A stretch of DNA of 64,000 nucleotides from Mycoplasmoides fastidiosum (GTDB taxonomy: Bacteria; Bacillota_I; Bacilli_A; Mycoplasmatales; Mycoplasmoidaceae). How positions within the stretch are numbered: position 1 is the first letter of the stretch; every line of letters begins with the position of its first letter. A model generated the notes under the pieces. It saw only the letters and a program-made list of their open reading frames with translations, was not told where the DNA came from and did not search any database. The stretch is taken from positions 620,001-684,000 of the forward strand of contig NZ_CP101809.1 of assembly GCF_024498275.1 (NCBI RefSeq), read 5' to 3'. The translations under genes were made by a program, and so were the position numbers. Below are positions 1 through 10,219 of this stretch, one piece after another.

Positions 1-1122
1 AACAAAAATGTTGATTATTTAGCAATAAATACCGATGAACAAGCATTACGCAAACTAAGTAATAAATGTCGTACGTTTCAATTAGGCAATACAGGTTTAG
101 GAAGTGGAAGCGATTTAAAAGTAGCTCAAAATTTTGCTGAAAAACAATCTAAACAAATTATTAATGAATTAAAAGGTTTTAACTTAATTATTTTAGTAGC
201 AGGAATTGGGAAAGGAACCGGTAGTGGAGCAACCCCAATTATTGCCAAATATGCAAAAGAGTTAAACATTCCGGTTGTTAGTTTAGTGTTTTATCCCCAA
301 ACTCAATTTTTATCTGAAAATAAAATTAATGAATTTAAAGATGCATTATCGCGAATTAAATATAATTCATCTTCTGTGGCGGTTTATAACAATAATCATT
401 TTTATGTTGATAATTTGGATCAAAAAACAAGTTTTGATCTAGCAAATCAATCATTAATTGACGGTTTAGAATCGATTGTAAATTTATCTGGTCGTTTATA
501 CGAAGAAATTGATAGTAATGATTTCATTAAAGTAATGAAAGAGGGTAAACGTTTCTGTTTCTATTCAATGGAAGTAAATTCTAATAACATTGATCAACTA
601 AATCATAAATTAGAGGAGTCATTAAAAATTTATCAAATTGAAAAATCCAAAATTAACCGGTTTTTAATTTTCTTTGATTTTGGTTTAAAACGAGTTACTA
701 ACAAATTTTGCGCTGACATTTCTGGAGCAATTAATCAGTTTTTAAAATCCCAAAAAAATATCAATCAAAATGATTTTAGTTTTGGTTTTTATGATAATAA
801 AATTAGTGACAAAATTCGGATTAATATTATGATGTGTGAACCGATTGAAATTAATTTCATGGAACCTGATTCTAAAACAAAAACGCAAAAAATTGATTAC
901 AACTGAAATCAACAAAATGTGCAAACTGCACGAAATGTTAGTCGTAATTCTAGCGTTGTTCCAGTGCGATCAGTCCCAGCTTCCCAAGTTCGAAGAGAAA
1001 TTAATTTGAAAAACGATAATTCTAAAAATAATACTGATTTTGTTTTTGAGTCAATTACTAAAATGTTTCACCAATCTCACACCAAATCAGTCCAATCCCA
1101 ACAAAATAAATACAAAGCTTAA
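1..1122 (+). CDS. ftsZ: Cell division GTPase FtsZ (5' end outside window)
   Basis: FtsZ polymerises at midcell with GTP bound between the G-box and the T7 loop of the next subunit. The frame is open from the first base, so the N-terminus is missing. Visible residues 1-60 contain the nucleotide-binding stretch, here AGIGKGTGSGATP, where most FtsZ proteins have GGGTGTG: the second glycine is Lys and the third Thr is Ser. The T7 loop reads EEIDSNDFIKVM; both catalytic aspartates remain but the usual Asn is Glu. TGA at 904-906 is Trp. The C-terminal 100 residues are Ser/Asn/Gln rich and lack the conserved tail peptide that binds FtsA/ZipA, as is common in mollicutes. Followed directly by a terminator, so it is the last gene of its transcript. 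Confidence 0.9.
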
Positions 1123-1150
1123 TTTTTCTAAATCATTTATTTTTTAAAAT

Positions 1151-1182
1151 AAAAACTAGACTACTAATGGTCTAGTTTTTTG
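1151..1182 (+). terminator. Intrinsic terminator after ftsZ
   Basis: Perfect 11-bp inverted repeat (AAAAACTAGAC ... GTCTAGTTTTT) with an 8-nt loop and a T-rich tail, 28 bp after the ftsZ stop. Confidence 0.85.
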
Positions 1183-1238
1183 TTTTTTAGTTATTTGAAA
1201 AAGTTTGGAGTTTAATCTAAAATTTTTTTGAGTAATTT

Positions 1239-1265
1239 TTGATTCATCAAAAAAAGATTTATAAT
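1239..1265 (+). promoter_or_regulatory. Probable promoter of the sufS/sufU-like transcript
   Basis: A consensus -10 box TATAAT at 1260-1265 lies 44 bp before the ATG at 1310, with a TTGATT at 1239-1244 spaced 15 bp upstream as a possible -35. It sits just after the ftsZ terminator, where a new promoter is expected. Confidence 0.55.
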
Positions 1266-1309
1266 TAGATTTTGAAAATTTAAGCTTTTTTAATTAGCAC
1301 ATTATTATC

Positions 1310-2224
1310 ATGAAACCAATTAAATTTTGATTAGATCCAGCAATAACTGCAGTTCAGTATTACCAAAAATTTTTGATTAATTCTCATAATAAAACTTCAT
1401 CCACTGGAGTTTTGTTGAATCAAAAAATCGCAGATGCTGATTTATTTATTGCCAATTTTTTTGGATGTCACAAAAACGAAACAACATTTGTTCCTAATGA
1501 AGTAATTGCAAAAACAATTTGTTTACAACTACTTAATTTAGAACAACAGGGAACAATTTTTTATTGGGGTGAAGATGGAGCTTTTTTTGAACAAAATATT
1601 TTTACTACCCAATTAAAAAAGATGAATTTTCACGAATTAATAACTAGTGATTGAGATTTAACAATTTTTGAGAAAGAAAAAAATACTAATAATAATTTGT
1701 TGTGAATAAACCACACGACTGAACTTTCCTTATTTGAGATTCAAACTTTAATTTTGAAAGCTAAGAAAATTTTGGTCAATTTGAAAATTTTTATAAATAT
1801 TTCTTTTTTATTGTACGAAGATTTTCAAACAATGGTGAAATTAGTTGATGGTTTTATTTTTAACCCTTTTAACAGTTTAAAAATTTTAGGTTCAGTTGTG
1901 ATTGGTATTAAACAAAATGTTCATTCATCAATTGCTCCAATTGCATTTGGTGGTGGGATGAGTTTTTTACAAAATCATGAGTTTGTTGCTAATGCTTATC
2001 CTTTTAGTTTGGCAGCAGGAACTCAGAATAACATTCAAAATTTAATTTTGGCTGATTTGTTAATGCTTTATCAGAATAATTTTCAACAAATTCAAACCAA
2101 TTTAAAAAATCAATTAGCAAATTTTTCTTCTGGGAATTGATCCCCTACTAAAAATAAATTTGTTTTAAAAAATAAAAAAACAAATCTGGTTTTTAGCTTG
2201 AATTTTAATCAACTTGAGAACTAA
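1310..2224 (+). CDS. Degenerate SufS/NifS-like aminotransferase-fold protein
   Basis: 304 residues, against about 400 for SufS cysteine desulfurases. Similarity is visible at the start (residues 13-26, AVQYYQKFLINSHN), in the motif ending in the PLP lysine (NPFNSLKILGSVVIGIK, Lys about residue 191, where SufS has SGHK-x-YGP) and in GGGMSFL...FSLAAGTQNN, matching SufS GGG...RFEAGTP. The His before the Lys is Leu, the Asp that pairs with the PLP ring nitrogen is not recognisable, and the protein ends before the region that carries the catalytic Cys loop. Trp codons are TGA (1328, 1652, 1703, 2138). Two bases separate it from the SufU-like gene. Either a catalytically impaired desulfurase or a repurposed scaffold; activity cannot be assumed. 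Confidence 0.7.
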
Positions 2225-2226
2225 GT

Positions 2227-2664
2227 ATGACTGTTGATCGCAACCAGATTTTGCAGATTTATAAAAATCCGCAATTTCAAAAGTCAAAGATTCAAACTGA
2301 TTTTTGAAATTACGATGATCAAAGCTATAAAATGAATCACCGCGATGATCATGATATTCCTTGTAATACTCACTTAACAATTGGTTTTAAATTTTGTGAC
2401 CAACAAATTTGTGACGGATATTTTTTCGGTGAAGGTCTTGCAATTTTTAGTGTGGTTGTGTGTGAAATTTTATTGAAGAAAATTATGCATTTAACTAAAA
2501 ACCAAGCTCAAAAAATCATTAAAAATTTTCAGCAATTTTTGCTTAATCAGGAGTATGATAAGTTGTTATTAGATGATTTAAACATGTTCGCACCGTTGGT
2601 TCATTCAAATCAAATTGATGCAGCAATGATGCCGGTGAAAATTATTTTAGAAGGACTGAATTAA
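2227..2664 (+). CDS. Degenerate SufU/IscU-like sulfur acceptor
   Basis: 145 residues, the normal SufU length. SufU accepts sulfur from SufS and normally holds Zn with three Cys plus an Asp: NPTCGD, GEGCAIS and a third Cys near the C-terminus. Here the first motif is DIPCNTH (Cys kept, Asp lost), the second is GEGLAIF (Cys to Leu) and the last region (HSNQIDAAMMPVK) has no Cys. Thus two of three ligand cysteines are gone while the surrounding fold sequence, including FFGEG, remains. It lies 2 bp after the SufS-like gene and 3 bp before nfo, so the three are co-transcribed. M. genitalium has an adjacent NifS/NifU-like pair, which supports the family call. Confidence 0.72.
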
Positions 2665-2667
2665 TAA

Positions 2668-3579
2668 ATGAATTTAATTTTAGGTTCTCATGTTTCCATG
2701 AGTAAGAAGAATAAATATCTAGTTGGTGCAGTTAAAGAGATGTTGGAATATAATGCTACCACATTAATGATTTATACTGGCCCACCACAAAATACCAAAC
2801 GAACAGATTTAGAGCTAATGGACATCAAAGCTGGTTTGAAATTAGCTGCTGAACATGGTATTGATTCTTCAAATTTTGTGATTCATGCTCCTTACATTAT
2901 TAATCTAGCAACCTTCAAAGAAGATAATCGTAAATTTGCTACACAATTCTTAATTGAAGAACTACGTCGTGCTGCTGGAATGGGGATTGATAAAGTGGTT
3001 TTGCATCCAGGTTCTTTTGTTGGTCAAACTTTAGCTCAAGGAATTGAACATTTAATTAATTCTTTAAATTTTGTTTTACAACGTACTGAGCATTTAAATG
3101 TCACCATTTGTCTTGAAACTATGGCTGGTAAGGGCAATGAAATTGGTCGAAATTTTGAAGAACTTGCAGCTGTAATTCAAGGCTGTAATAACCACAGATT
3201 ATTGGGGGTTTGTTTAGATACTTGTCATGTTCACGATGCTGGATATGATTTAAGACAAAAAGAGCAAATTTTAACTAATTTTGATCAAACAATTGGCTTA
3301 GATCGACTAAAGGTGTTACATATCAATGATTCAAAAAATTCCCAAGGTTCAAGAAAGGATCGACACGAAAATATTGGTTATGGTAAAATTGGATTTAAGA
3401 CATTATTGGAATGAATTTATGAACCCAAGTTTGTAAATTTACCCAAAATTTTAGAAACTCCTTTTGTTGAAATTAGTTCACCAAAAAACCCACAAGCTTT
3501 AATTAGTGTGCCCCCATATAAATACGAAATTGAGGCAATTAAGCAAAAACAATGAAAACAAAAGTTAATCGGAAAATAA
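2668..3579 (+). CDS. nfo: Endonuclease IV (AP endonuclease)
   Basis: 303 residues once TGA at 3412 and 3553 are read as Trp. Nfo cleaves DNA 5' of abasic sites in base excision repair, using three metal ions. The TIM-barrel landmarks are present: GSHVSM near the start, VIHAPYIINLA, KVVLHPGSFVG, ICLETMAGKGNEIG, GVCLDTCHVHDAGYD, and HINDSKNSQGSRKDRHENIG with the metal-binding His/Asp/Glu residues intact. Start ATG follows the SufU-like stop by 3 bp. The 3' end overlaps the next gene by 28 bp. With Ung encoded at 51.3 kb the window supplies two steps of uracil repair. Confidence 0.95.
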
Positions 3580-4106
3580 AAATTGGTTTTCCCAGTCATT
3601 TTTGTACTAGCCACACCACTTCTGAACGATTAATTAATATCGAACAAGTAAAAGATTTTTTGCAAGATCGGCATTTAAAAATTACTAAAAGTCGTTTGGA
3701 TTTATTAAAGGTTTTTTTAAATAATGAAACTCATTATTTAACAATGACCACAATCTTAGCTAAATTGCGAAAAATTAATGCCAAAGTTAATGTTTCAAGT
3801 GTTTATAACAATTTAGAAATTTTATGTCGAATTGGTGCAATTCGCCCGAATTTAAATATTTCTACTAATGAAACAACTTTTGAATTGTTATTAAATGCTG
3901 TACCCCATATTCATGCTTATGTCGCTGAAGATGAACGTGAAACCGCATTAGAAATCAATTGTGAATTGCACGATGCAGTTATTGAACAATTTCAAAAACA
4001 AGGTTTTATTGTTGAAGATTATTTAATTCAAGCTGTGGTACGCTATAAAGATCCTAAAAAAGATTTGAAGACCAATCTTGTTGTTAATAAAATTGAGGAA
4101 AAATAA
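3552..4106 (+). CDS. Fur-family transcriptional regulator
   Basis: 184 residues. Residues 30-95 form the winged helix of Fur/PerR proteins (VKDFLQDRHLKITKSRLDLL, then NVSSVYNNLEILCRIGAI, the recognition helix with SVYNNLE). The dimerisation/metal domain follows (ETTFELLLNAVPHIHAYV), keeping an H-x-H but none of the CxxC structural zinc pairs usual in Fur. The first ATG overlaps nfo by 28 bp; the next in-frame ATG (3744) would remove much of the DNA-binding domain, so the early start is preferred. Regulon and metal cannot be read from the sequence. The position after nfo matches M. genitalium order. Confidence 0.82.
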   Translation: MKTKVNRKIKIGFPSHFCTSHTTSERLINIEQVKDFLQDRHLKITKSRLDLLKVFLNNETHYLTMTTILAKLRKINAKVNVSSVYNNLEILCRIGAIRPNLNISTNETTFELLLNAVPHIHAYVAEDERETALEINCELHDAVIEQFQKQGFIVEDYLIQAVVRYKDPKKDLKTNLVVNKIEEK

Positions 4107-4153
4107 TTCTGAAATAAATAACAACAATTACCAGTAAAAAATGGAAAATAAAA

Positions 4154-4678
4154 ATGAAAAACGAAGCTAATAACATACAAATTTTTAAAAATTATATTTT
4201 TGCGAATCATGTTAATCAAGCAACAACTGATGTTGTTGCTGAGCGATATACTGATTCTAAGGAAATTAAACAAGTTTTAAAAAACTTTTGAAAATCTAAA
4301 ACAAGCAGTTTTTATAAAGAAGCTTATCAACGCTATTTAATGAGCACAATTACTTTATTAATTTGAATTGGATTTACAGTAATTGGTTTTTCCTTAATTT
4401 TTTATAATTCTGCTCAAGCTGTTAATGTTGGTATTGGTAGTTTCTTTGTAGTATTAGCTTTCATTAATAACTGAATTTTTGTTGCTTACAGTGTGTGACA
4501 AAAACCCAGTTATTATCAAGTAGTTTTGGGCGCAACTAAAATCAAAACTAATTATCAAACTATGTTGTGATTTTATGGCTTTGGTTTTACTGCTTTAATT
4601 GGTAAAGCTATTTTTGATGCAATTCAATCCGAAATGATTTTATTATCAGAAATTGATCAACTGACACCAATTGAATAA
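4154..4678 (+). CDS. Membrane protein, unknown function
   Basis: 174 residues with five TGA-Trp codons (for example 4288, 4363, 4471, 4495, 4567), which break it into short pieces under the standard code. A soluble, charged N-terminus of about 60 residues precedes three hydrophobic segments: around ITLLIWIGFTVIGFSLIFY, SFFVVLAFINNWIFVAYS and MLWFYGFGFTALIGKAIF. It starts 47 bp after the fur-like stop and ends 49 bp before coaX. I recognise no family. Coding is supported by frame length, Trp placement in membrane segments and tight packing. Confidence 0.72.
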
Positions 4679-4727
4679 TCATTATTTGATTGGTTATCTT
4701 TAGAAAATTATTTAACTTTTTTCAACT

Positions 4728-5513
4728 TTGTCAACCCTTAATTTATATATTGATATTGGAAATACCAATACCAAAATTTATGTTGAAAACACTATAGCAG
4801 TTGTAACAATTTCTAATACCCAAATTGTTGATCAAACTTTTTTTGCTCAAACTTTTTGACAATCATTAATCACAACTACAACAATTTATCAAACTTATAT
4901 TGCTTCAGTTAATCCCAATATTAATGAAATTTTAGCCCAAAAATGAACTGAACAATTTCAATTGCATTTTTTAAATTTTTATAATCAAAATTTAATTGAT
5001 TTTCCAGGTATTCAAAATCCTGAATCTAAAAAATACATTGGCGCAGATTTAATTGCAGCAGCAATTGCAACTAATCAGATTGCTACTGAAATACAATCTC
5101 CTTCAGCTGAATTTTTAATTGTCATTTATGGTACTAGTTCGGTTTATTTACACCAGAAGCACCACCAAATTTTAGGCGCAGGATTTAATTTAGGTATTAA
5201 AGATTCATTACAAACATTATTAAATCGTGCTGCTTTGTTAGATAAAAATACTGAATTAAATCAAAATCCACCTATTTTAGGCAATAACACAATTGATGCC
5301 TTAAGTATTGGTATTTTAGGTTCGCAAGTTTTAGTAATTGAATCTTATTTACAAAAATTACAAATCAAACCCGATCATTTAATTGTTAGTGGAGGAGATT
5401 ATTTTTTAGCCCAAGAACTTTTAAATCAGCATTTTCCCGACCATTTACATCAGTCCAATATTGTTATTGAAGGACTTAAAATTTGAGCCCAACACCAGAA
5501 ATATTTTCACTAA
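4728..5513 (+). CDS. coaX: Type III pantothenate kinase
   Basis: 261 residues. CoaX phosphorylates pantothenate, the first step to CoA, and belongs to the ASKHA fold. The N-terminal phosphate loop is LYIDIGNTNTKIYVEN (family DxGNTxxK). PGIQNPESKKYIGADLIAAA matches the PGxxxxxxxxGADR pantothenate-site region, although the usual Arg after GAD is Leu; VIYGTSSVYL and GAGFNLGIKDSLQTL cover the second Asp/Thr loop, where DxGTAxT is now IYGTSSV. No ATG exists before the IDIGNT motif; the in-frame stop at 4713 leaves TTG 4728 as the best start. The altered loops make this a fairly divergent member. Confidence 0.82.
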
Positions 5514-5541
5514 AAAAACCACAATTCCGTGGTTTTTTTAT
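5512..5541 (+). terminator. Intrinsic terminator after coaX
   Basis: Arms AAAAAACCAC and GTGGTTTTTT around an AATTCC loop, overlapping the last bases of coaX and followed by T-rich sequence. Confidence 0.85.
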
Positions 5542-5591
5542 TTTATTTCTATTAAAATGGAAAGAATATTATATTTGGGAACAGAATTCGT

Positions 5592-6704
5592 ATGTACAAG
5601 TCGCAAATTCGTCAATTTTATCAGAAATATTTGACGACTAAAATTGATTTAACCTATCCTAGTTCGCTAAATCTTTGAAAGTCATCGGTCTTATATTTAT
5701 TACGTTCAAGAGGAGTGGTTATCACTTCTATTTTGGTTCCTTTTTTAATTTATCTTGTTGCTGTTTTAACAGCTGCTCATAACGAATTTTTCTTTTCATT
5801 ATTTAAAGTTTTTAGTGTTTTTTTAACACTTACAAACACGATCTATTTATCATTTGAATTAAATAACACCAGTTTTTTTAAAAAAATTTTAATCAGCTGC
5901 GGTGAACGCAAATACCAAATGTTGATTCCCGCTGTTTTGGTTCTAGTTTTTCAAGCAGTTAATTTAGGAATGATTGTTTTATACATTAGTATTTACTATT
6001 GAATAACTCAACAAACCTCACCTATTAGTCCAGAATTTTTTTATACAATTTTTCTTTCAGGTATTACTTCTTCTTTAATTGCTTTAATTATTGCAAATGT
6101 TTTTACTAAAAAAATGGCTGTTTTTTCAATTGGCTTGTTTTTTTCTTTTTTTATTATTCTTTTTACTAATTTCAATTACTACATGGGTAATAAATTTTTT
6201 GCAGATTTATCTTATGTTTTGCCTTATCGATATATTTCATTATTAGAAGGTCAAAGTTGATATTCGGGTACTCCTTATAATTTATTATCAGCCAACATTT
6301 TTGATGTTAATGTTCCCCAAATTGCAATTGGTGGTGGTGTTGATGATAGTTACACAACGATTGATGCTTCTCAAATTTCCACACTACCCCATTGATTTAC
6401 AGATACAGATAACAATAGTGTTGATCTGTTAGTTGACCCTCAAAATAATCCAAATTTCGAAACAGCTTTACGAATATTTCACGAATTAACTCCAAGCTCT
6501 CAATTAGAGATTTTAGATGTTTTAAATAAAATTAATCAAGCCAAAATGAATCCTAGCAATCAACAACCAACAACAGAATTATTGTACATAGTTAATAACA
6601 AGGCAGACAAAATTGTAAATTTATTGATGCCATGATTGTTTATTGCTGGATTTTTCGGAATTATTTTTGCATTAAATCCTTTAAAGAAAACTAAATATAC
6701 ATAA
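5592..6704 (+). CDS. ABC-2 type transporter permease A
   Basis: 370 residues, split under the standard code by TGA at 5676, 6000, 6258, 6393 and 6633. A 45-residue cytoplasmic N-terminus (IDLTYPSSLNLWKSSVLYLLRSRG) leads into six predicted membrane segments: about residues 43-60, 65-85, 100-125, 155-175, 180-200 and, after a 130-residue extracytoplasmic loop, one near the C-terminus (WLFIAGFFGIIFAL). This is the ABC-2 exporter layout. It is paralogous to the next gene, sharing N-terminal and C-terminal (LNPLK near the end) sequence, so the two probably form a heterodimeric channel with the ATPase at 7776. Substrate unknown. Confidence 0.8.
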
Positions 6705-6727
6705 GTCCAAAATTCAAATTATTAAAA

Positions 6728-7783
6728 ATGCAACACCAAATTAAAATTCAGAACTTTTTTCTTAAATATTTTTCAACTCAAATTGATATTAAATATTCAG
6801 ATACACTGAATCTTTATAAGTCGGCTTTGTTATATTTAAAACGTTCTAAACTTTTAATTTTATTTATTTTTGCTTTTCCATTTTTGATTTCTTTTTTAGG
6901 TTGAATTACTAATTTTACTTATTTCTTCTGAAGCACTACAATTTTAATTAGTTGTTATTGTTTCCCCATTTTTTTAACTAGCATTGTCACTTCGCATTTA
7001 AATAATAGTAGTTTTTATAAAAAAATTATTATTCATACTGGAATCAAAAAAAGTAAAAATTTGATTATTTGAGCTCTTATTTTAGCTATTAGTTTAGCGA
7101 ATATTTGATTACAAATTAGCTACCAAAATTTGTTTAACTGAATTCGCACTGGATCTAAACTAAATATTGATTATCTAGGAATGATTTATGCTAATTTTTG
7201 GGGCCTAAATATTTCGATTGCCTTTGGTTTGATTTTTGCTAACATTCTAAAAAAACAAACCACAATTAATTTAGTAGCAATTTTTTTTCTGTTTTTAATT
7301 TTAGTTTTTAATAACATGATTCTTTATACGTTAAGTTCAAATTACGCACAAATTTCGTATATTAATCCTTTCAAATATATTTTATATTTAACAATGGAAT
7401 CGTGAACAGCGCGCAGTTTAGGTCATTCCTTTAATTTAGGACAATCAAAGGTGTTTGAAATTAATCGACCTTGAATTACGATTTTTATGGATCCTTCGGA
7501 TATAGTTAACTTTAAATTAAATGGTAATCCTAATCAAAGTTTTTTAGGTTTAAATTTTCGAACCATTCTTAGATCATTGACCGAAGAAACTAAGTTAGAT
7601 TTATTTACGATTATTGGCAAAGAAGTGCAAGATGATTTAGGCCTTTTAAAAGGTTTACCTGTTGTAGCTTTAGCTACTTATCAAGACAAAATTTTAGATT
7701 TAATCATGCCTATTATTTTTTCTTTTGGTTTGTTTGCAATTGTTTTAAATTTGGATCCTTTAAAGCGGAGTAGGTATGGATAA
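6728..7783 (+). CDS. ABC-2 type transporter permease B
   Basis: 351 residues with several TGA-Trp codons. It repeats the plan of the upstream gene: N-terminus IDIKYSDTLNLYKSALLYLKRSK corresponds to IDLTYPSSLNLWKSSVLYLLRSRG of permease A, then membrane helices, an extracytoplasmic loop (about residues 220-310) and a final helix ending NLDPLKRSRYG. The start lies 23 bp after permease A and the stop overlaps the ATPase start by 8 bp, so the three are translationally coupled. A heterodimeric exporter is inferred; the cargo (drug, peptide or lipid) is not evident. Confidence 0.8.
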
Positions 7784-8552
7784 ATCTAAATTGTTAATTG
7801 AACTGAAAAATATCAATAAAAGTTATAAATCAAAATTTAATTATTTATTGAATAGAGATTTAACTTGGTGACAAAAGGTTAAACGTTTCTTTTTAAATGA
7901 AAAAGAAAAATTAATTAGTAATTTAAATTTTAATATTTATGAAAATGATCGCATTGCTTTAATTGGTAATAACGGAGCAGGCAAAACAACTTTAGCCAAT
8001 ATTATTTGTGGTTTTCGCAAAGCAACTAGTGGGGAAATTATTCATCATTATCCATATACTAAAAGTCCTAATGAAAAAATTGTTATTCAATTTCAATCAG
8101 CTAGTTTTCCCCAGAATTTATTTGTTTTTGATGTACTAAATATGGCAAGAATGACAACTGAAACAGTTGATTTTGAAAATAATGATTTGTATAAGTTATT
8201 AGAAATTTCAAAAATTCTTAATAAAAAAGTTCGGTCTCTATCGGGCGGAGAACAACAACGATTAATTTTATTTACAAGTTTAATTACTGATCCATTGCTT
8301 TTAATATTAGATGAATATTCTAATAATTTAGATCTGAAAAGCAAAGAAGAACTGGGCGATTATTTAGAATACTTGTTTAATCATAAATCCATGGCAGTTT
8401 TAATTATTTCTCATGATGCAGAACAAATTTATCGCTTTGCAAAAAAACTTTATTTAATGAAAGGCGGTAAAATTGTTGAAGAAATTAATGATATTAAAAC
8501 CCAATTTCAAACAGTTGATTTACTTAAAGACTATATTATTAAAAACATTTAA
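7776..8552 (+). CDS. ABC transporter ATP-binding protein (exporter)
   Basis: 258 residues. Walker A is GNNGAGKTT near residue 66, the Q-loop region VIQFQSASFPQNLFVFD, signature LSGGEQQRL, Walker B LLLILDEY, D-loop NNLD and switch His in LIISHDAEQIY. An unusual 35-residue insertion between strand 1 and Walker A (LLNRDLTWWQKVKRFFLNE) separates the first beta strand from the ATP site. It energises the two ABC-2 permeases encoded immediately upstream, whose 3' end it overlaps by 8 bp. A strong terminator follows. Confidence 0.88.
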
Positions 8553-8573
8553 GTTAATCTGCTAATTTTCACC

Positions 8574-8610
8574 AAAAAACTCCTCCTTTTAATTGGAGGA
8601 GTTTTTTATT
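8574..8610 (+). terminator. Intrinsic terminator after the ABC exporter
   Basis: 13-bp perfect arms AAAAAACTCCTCC / GGAGGAGTTTTTT with an 8-nt loop and T tail, 21 bp after the ATPase stop. Confidence 0.9.
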
Positions 8611-8768
8611 ATTATCTTAATTATTGATTGATTTTTTAAATTAAAATCTTATAGTTTTTTGGCAAAATTTAGTGTCAAACTCACTGTTAAATCTGTAGTA
8701 AATTCCTAGTCATTAACATACAATAGAATGAATAAAAATTTTAAAAACACAAAACAAAATAATGAACA

Positions 8769-9764
8769 ATGAGTATTAAAAAACAAATTTATGTTTTTGG
8801 AGCTGGTAATATTGGCCGTGGTTTGCTTGCAGAATTACTATTAGAAAATGGCTATTCACTTAATTATTTTGATGCCGATCCCCAGTTAATTCAAGTCTTA
8901 AAAAACCACTCTTACAAAGTAAGTTATTTGAATAGTGATCAAATATTAGAATATCGAATGGATCAAATTTGAAATGTTCATAATTCAGATTTCATAGCTA
9001 AACAATTTAAAAATGCAGATTATTTATTAACAGCAATTGGTGCACATAATTTCACAAAGATTGTACCAATTATTAAAAACGCAATTGAACAACGAATCAC
9101 TAATCAACCATTAGTTTTAATTGCTTTTGAAAATCATTTTGCAGCTAGTGAAGCTTTAACCAATTTAGTCAAAGCTGATTTAAATCCCAAATATCACAAA
9201 TTAGTTCAATTTATTAACGTAGTTGTTGATCGTATTATTCCTAATCAAGTTAGTGATTTGTTGATGGTAGAAAATTTTGTTAATATTTTTTATGAAAAGA
9301 ATAACTATAAATTTCCTTTTTCAAATTTGGATCAAAATAATAAAAAAATTCAAGCAGTTGATAATTTTGCTGAATACTTTCAATTAAAATTTTTAGGTGT
9401 TAATGGTTTACATACTTTATTAGCTTTTTTAAGTCAAGAACAAGGTTATCAATATGTAAACGAACTAGTAAAAATTAATAATTATCAAGAAATCATTCAT
9501 GCAATAATAACAGAAATGAGTATGGCAATTGCAGCAATTACAAAATTAAAGTTAAATTTTGTTCATAACTATTTAATTACTAATTTTCAGCGTTTTATCA
9601 ATCCTGAATTACTTGATGAAAATAACCGGATTTTACGAAATCTAAAACAGAAAATAATGCCAAACGAACGACTTTATCCCATTTGAGAATACTTTTTCCA
9701 AAAAGGAATTAATCATAATTATTTTATGAATCTTTTTAACCGGATCAAAATATTTTTAAATTAG
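8769..9764 (+). CDS. mtlD: Mannitol-1-phosphate 5-dehydrogenase
   Basis: 331 residues, slightly shorter than the usual 370-385. MtlD converts mannitol-1-phosphate and NAD to fructose-6-phosphate, feeding glycolysis. The NAD fold starts with VFGAGNIGRGLLAELLLENG; further landmarks are YLLTAIGAHNF, LIAFENHFAASE, NVVVDRIIP and the substrate-site lysine in QLKFLGVNGLHTLLAFLS. Trp codons at 8970 and 9684 are TGA. The ATG at 8769 is used because the ATG 7 bp earlier is out of frame and stops at once. It precedes mtlF by 13 bp. No mannitol EIIBC gene (mtlA) is in the window. Confidence 0.9.
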
Positions 9765-9777
9765 AAAGAAAATAACA

Positions 9778-10206
9778 ATGAATCATCAAATGATTAACGA
9801 TATTTATTTAAATCTTAACCTTCAAACTAAAGCTGAAGTTTTTACTACAGTTCGGAAAATTATGCAACAAAAATCGACAACACCCCAAGCCTATTTAGAT
9901 TCTTTTGAAGTGCGTGATCAAACTGCACCAGTAGCCATGGGAAATTATTTAGTTTTAGTTCATGGCACATATGAAACTAGTCAATTAATTACCCAAAACT
10001 ATATCTGCTTTTTAGAATTAGCTAAAACTATTATGTGAGATGATCAACCAGTTAAATTTATTTTTGGCTTGGCTTTAGTTAATGAAGATCAAATGGAAGT
10101 AATGAGCAAGATTGCTTCTGTTTTTAGTGATGAAACTATTGTTAACAGCCTTTTACAAGGAGTAAAAGTTAATAAATTTTTAGATCTTTTAGAAAAACAA
10201 TACTAA
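9778..10206 (+). CDS. mtlF: PTS mannitol-type EIIA component
   Basis: 142 residues, full length for a stand-alone EIIA of the mannitol/fructose family, which passes phosphate from HPr to an EIIB domain. The active-site segment is MGNYLVLVHGTYET, with the phospho-His in LVHG (family AIPHG). The C-terminal half (WDDQPVKFIFGLALVNEDQMEVMSKIA) matches EIIA-Mtl; its first Trp is TGA at 10036. Co-transcribed with mtlD. The EIIBC partner must lie elsewhere. Confidence 0.85.
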
Positions 10207-10219
10207 TAATAGATGCTTA

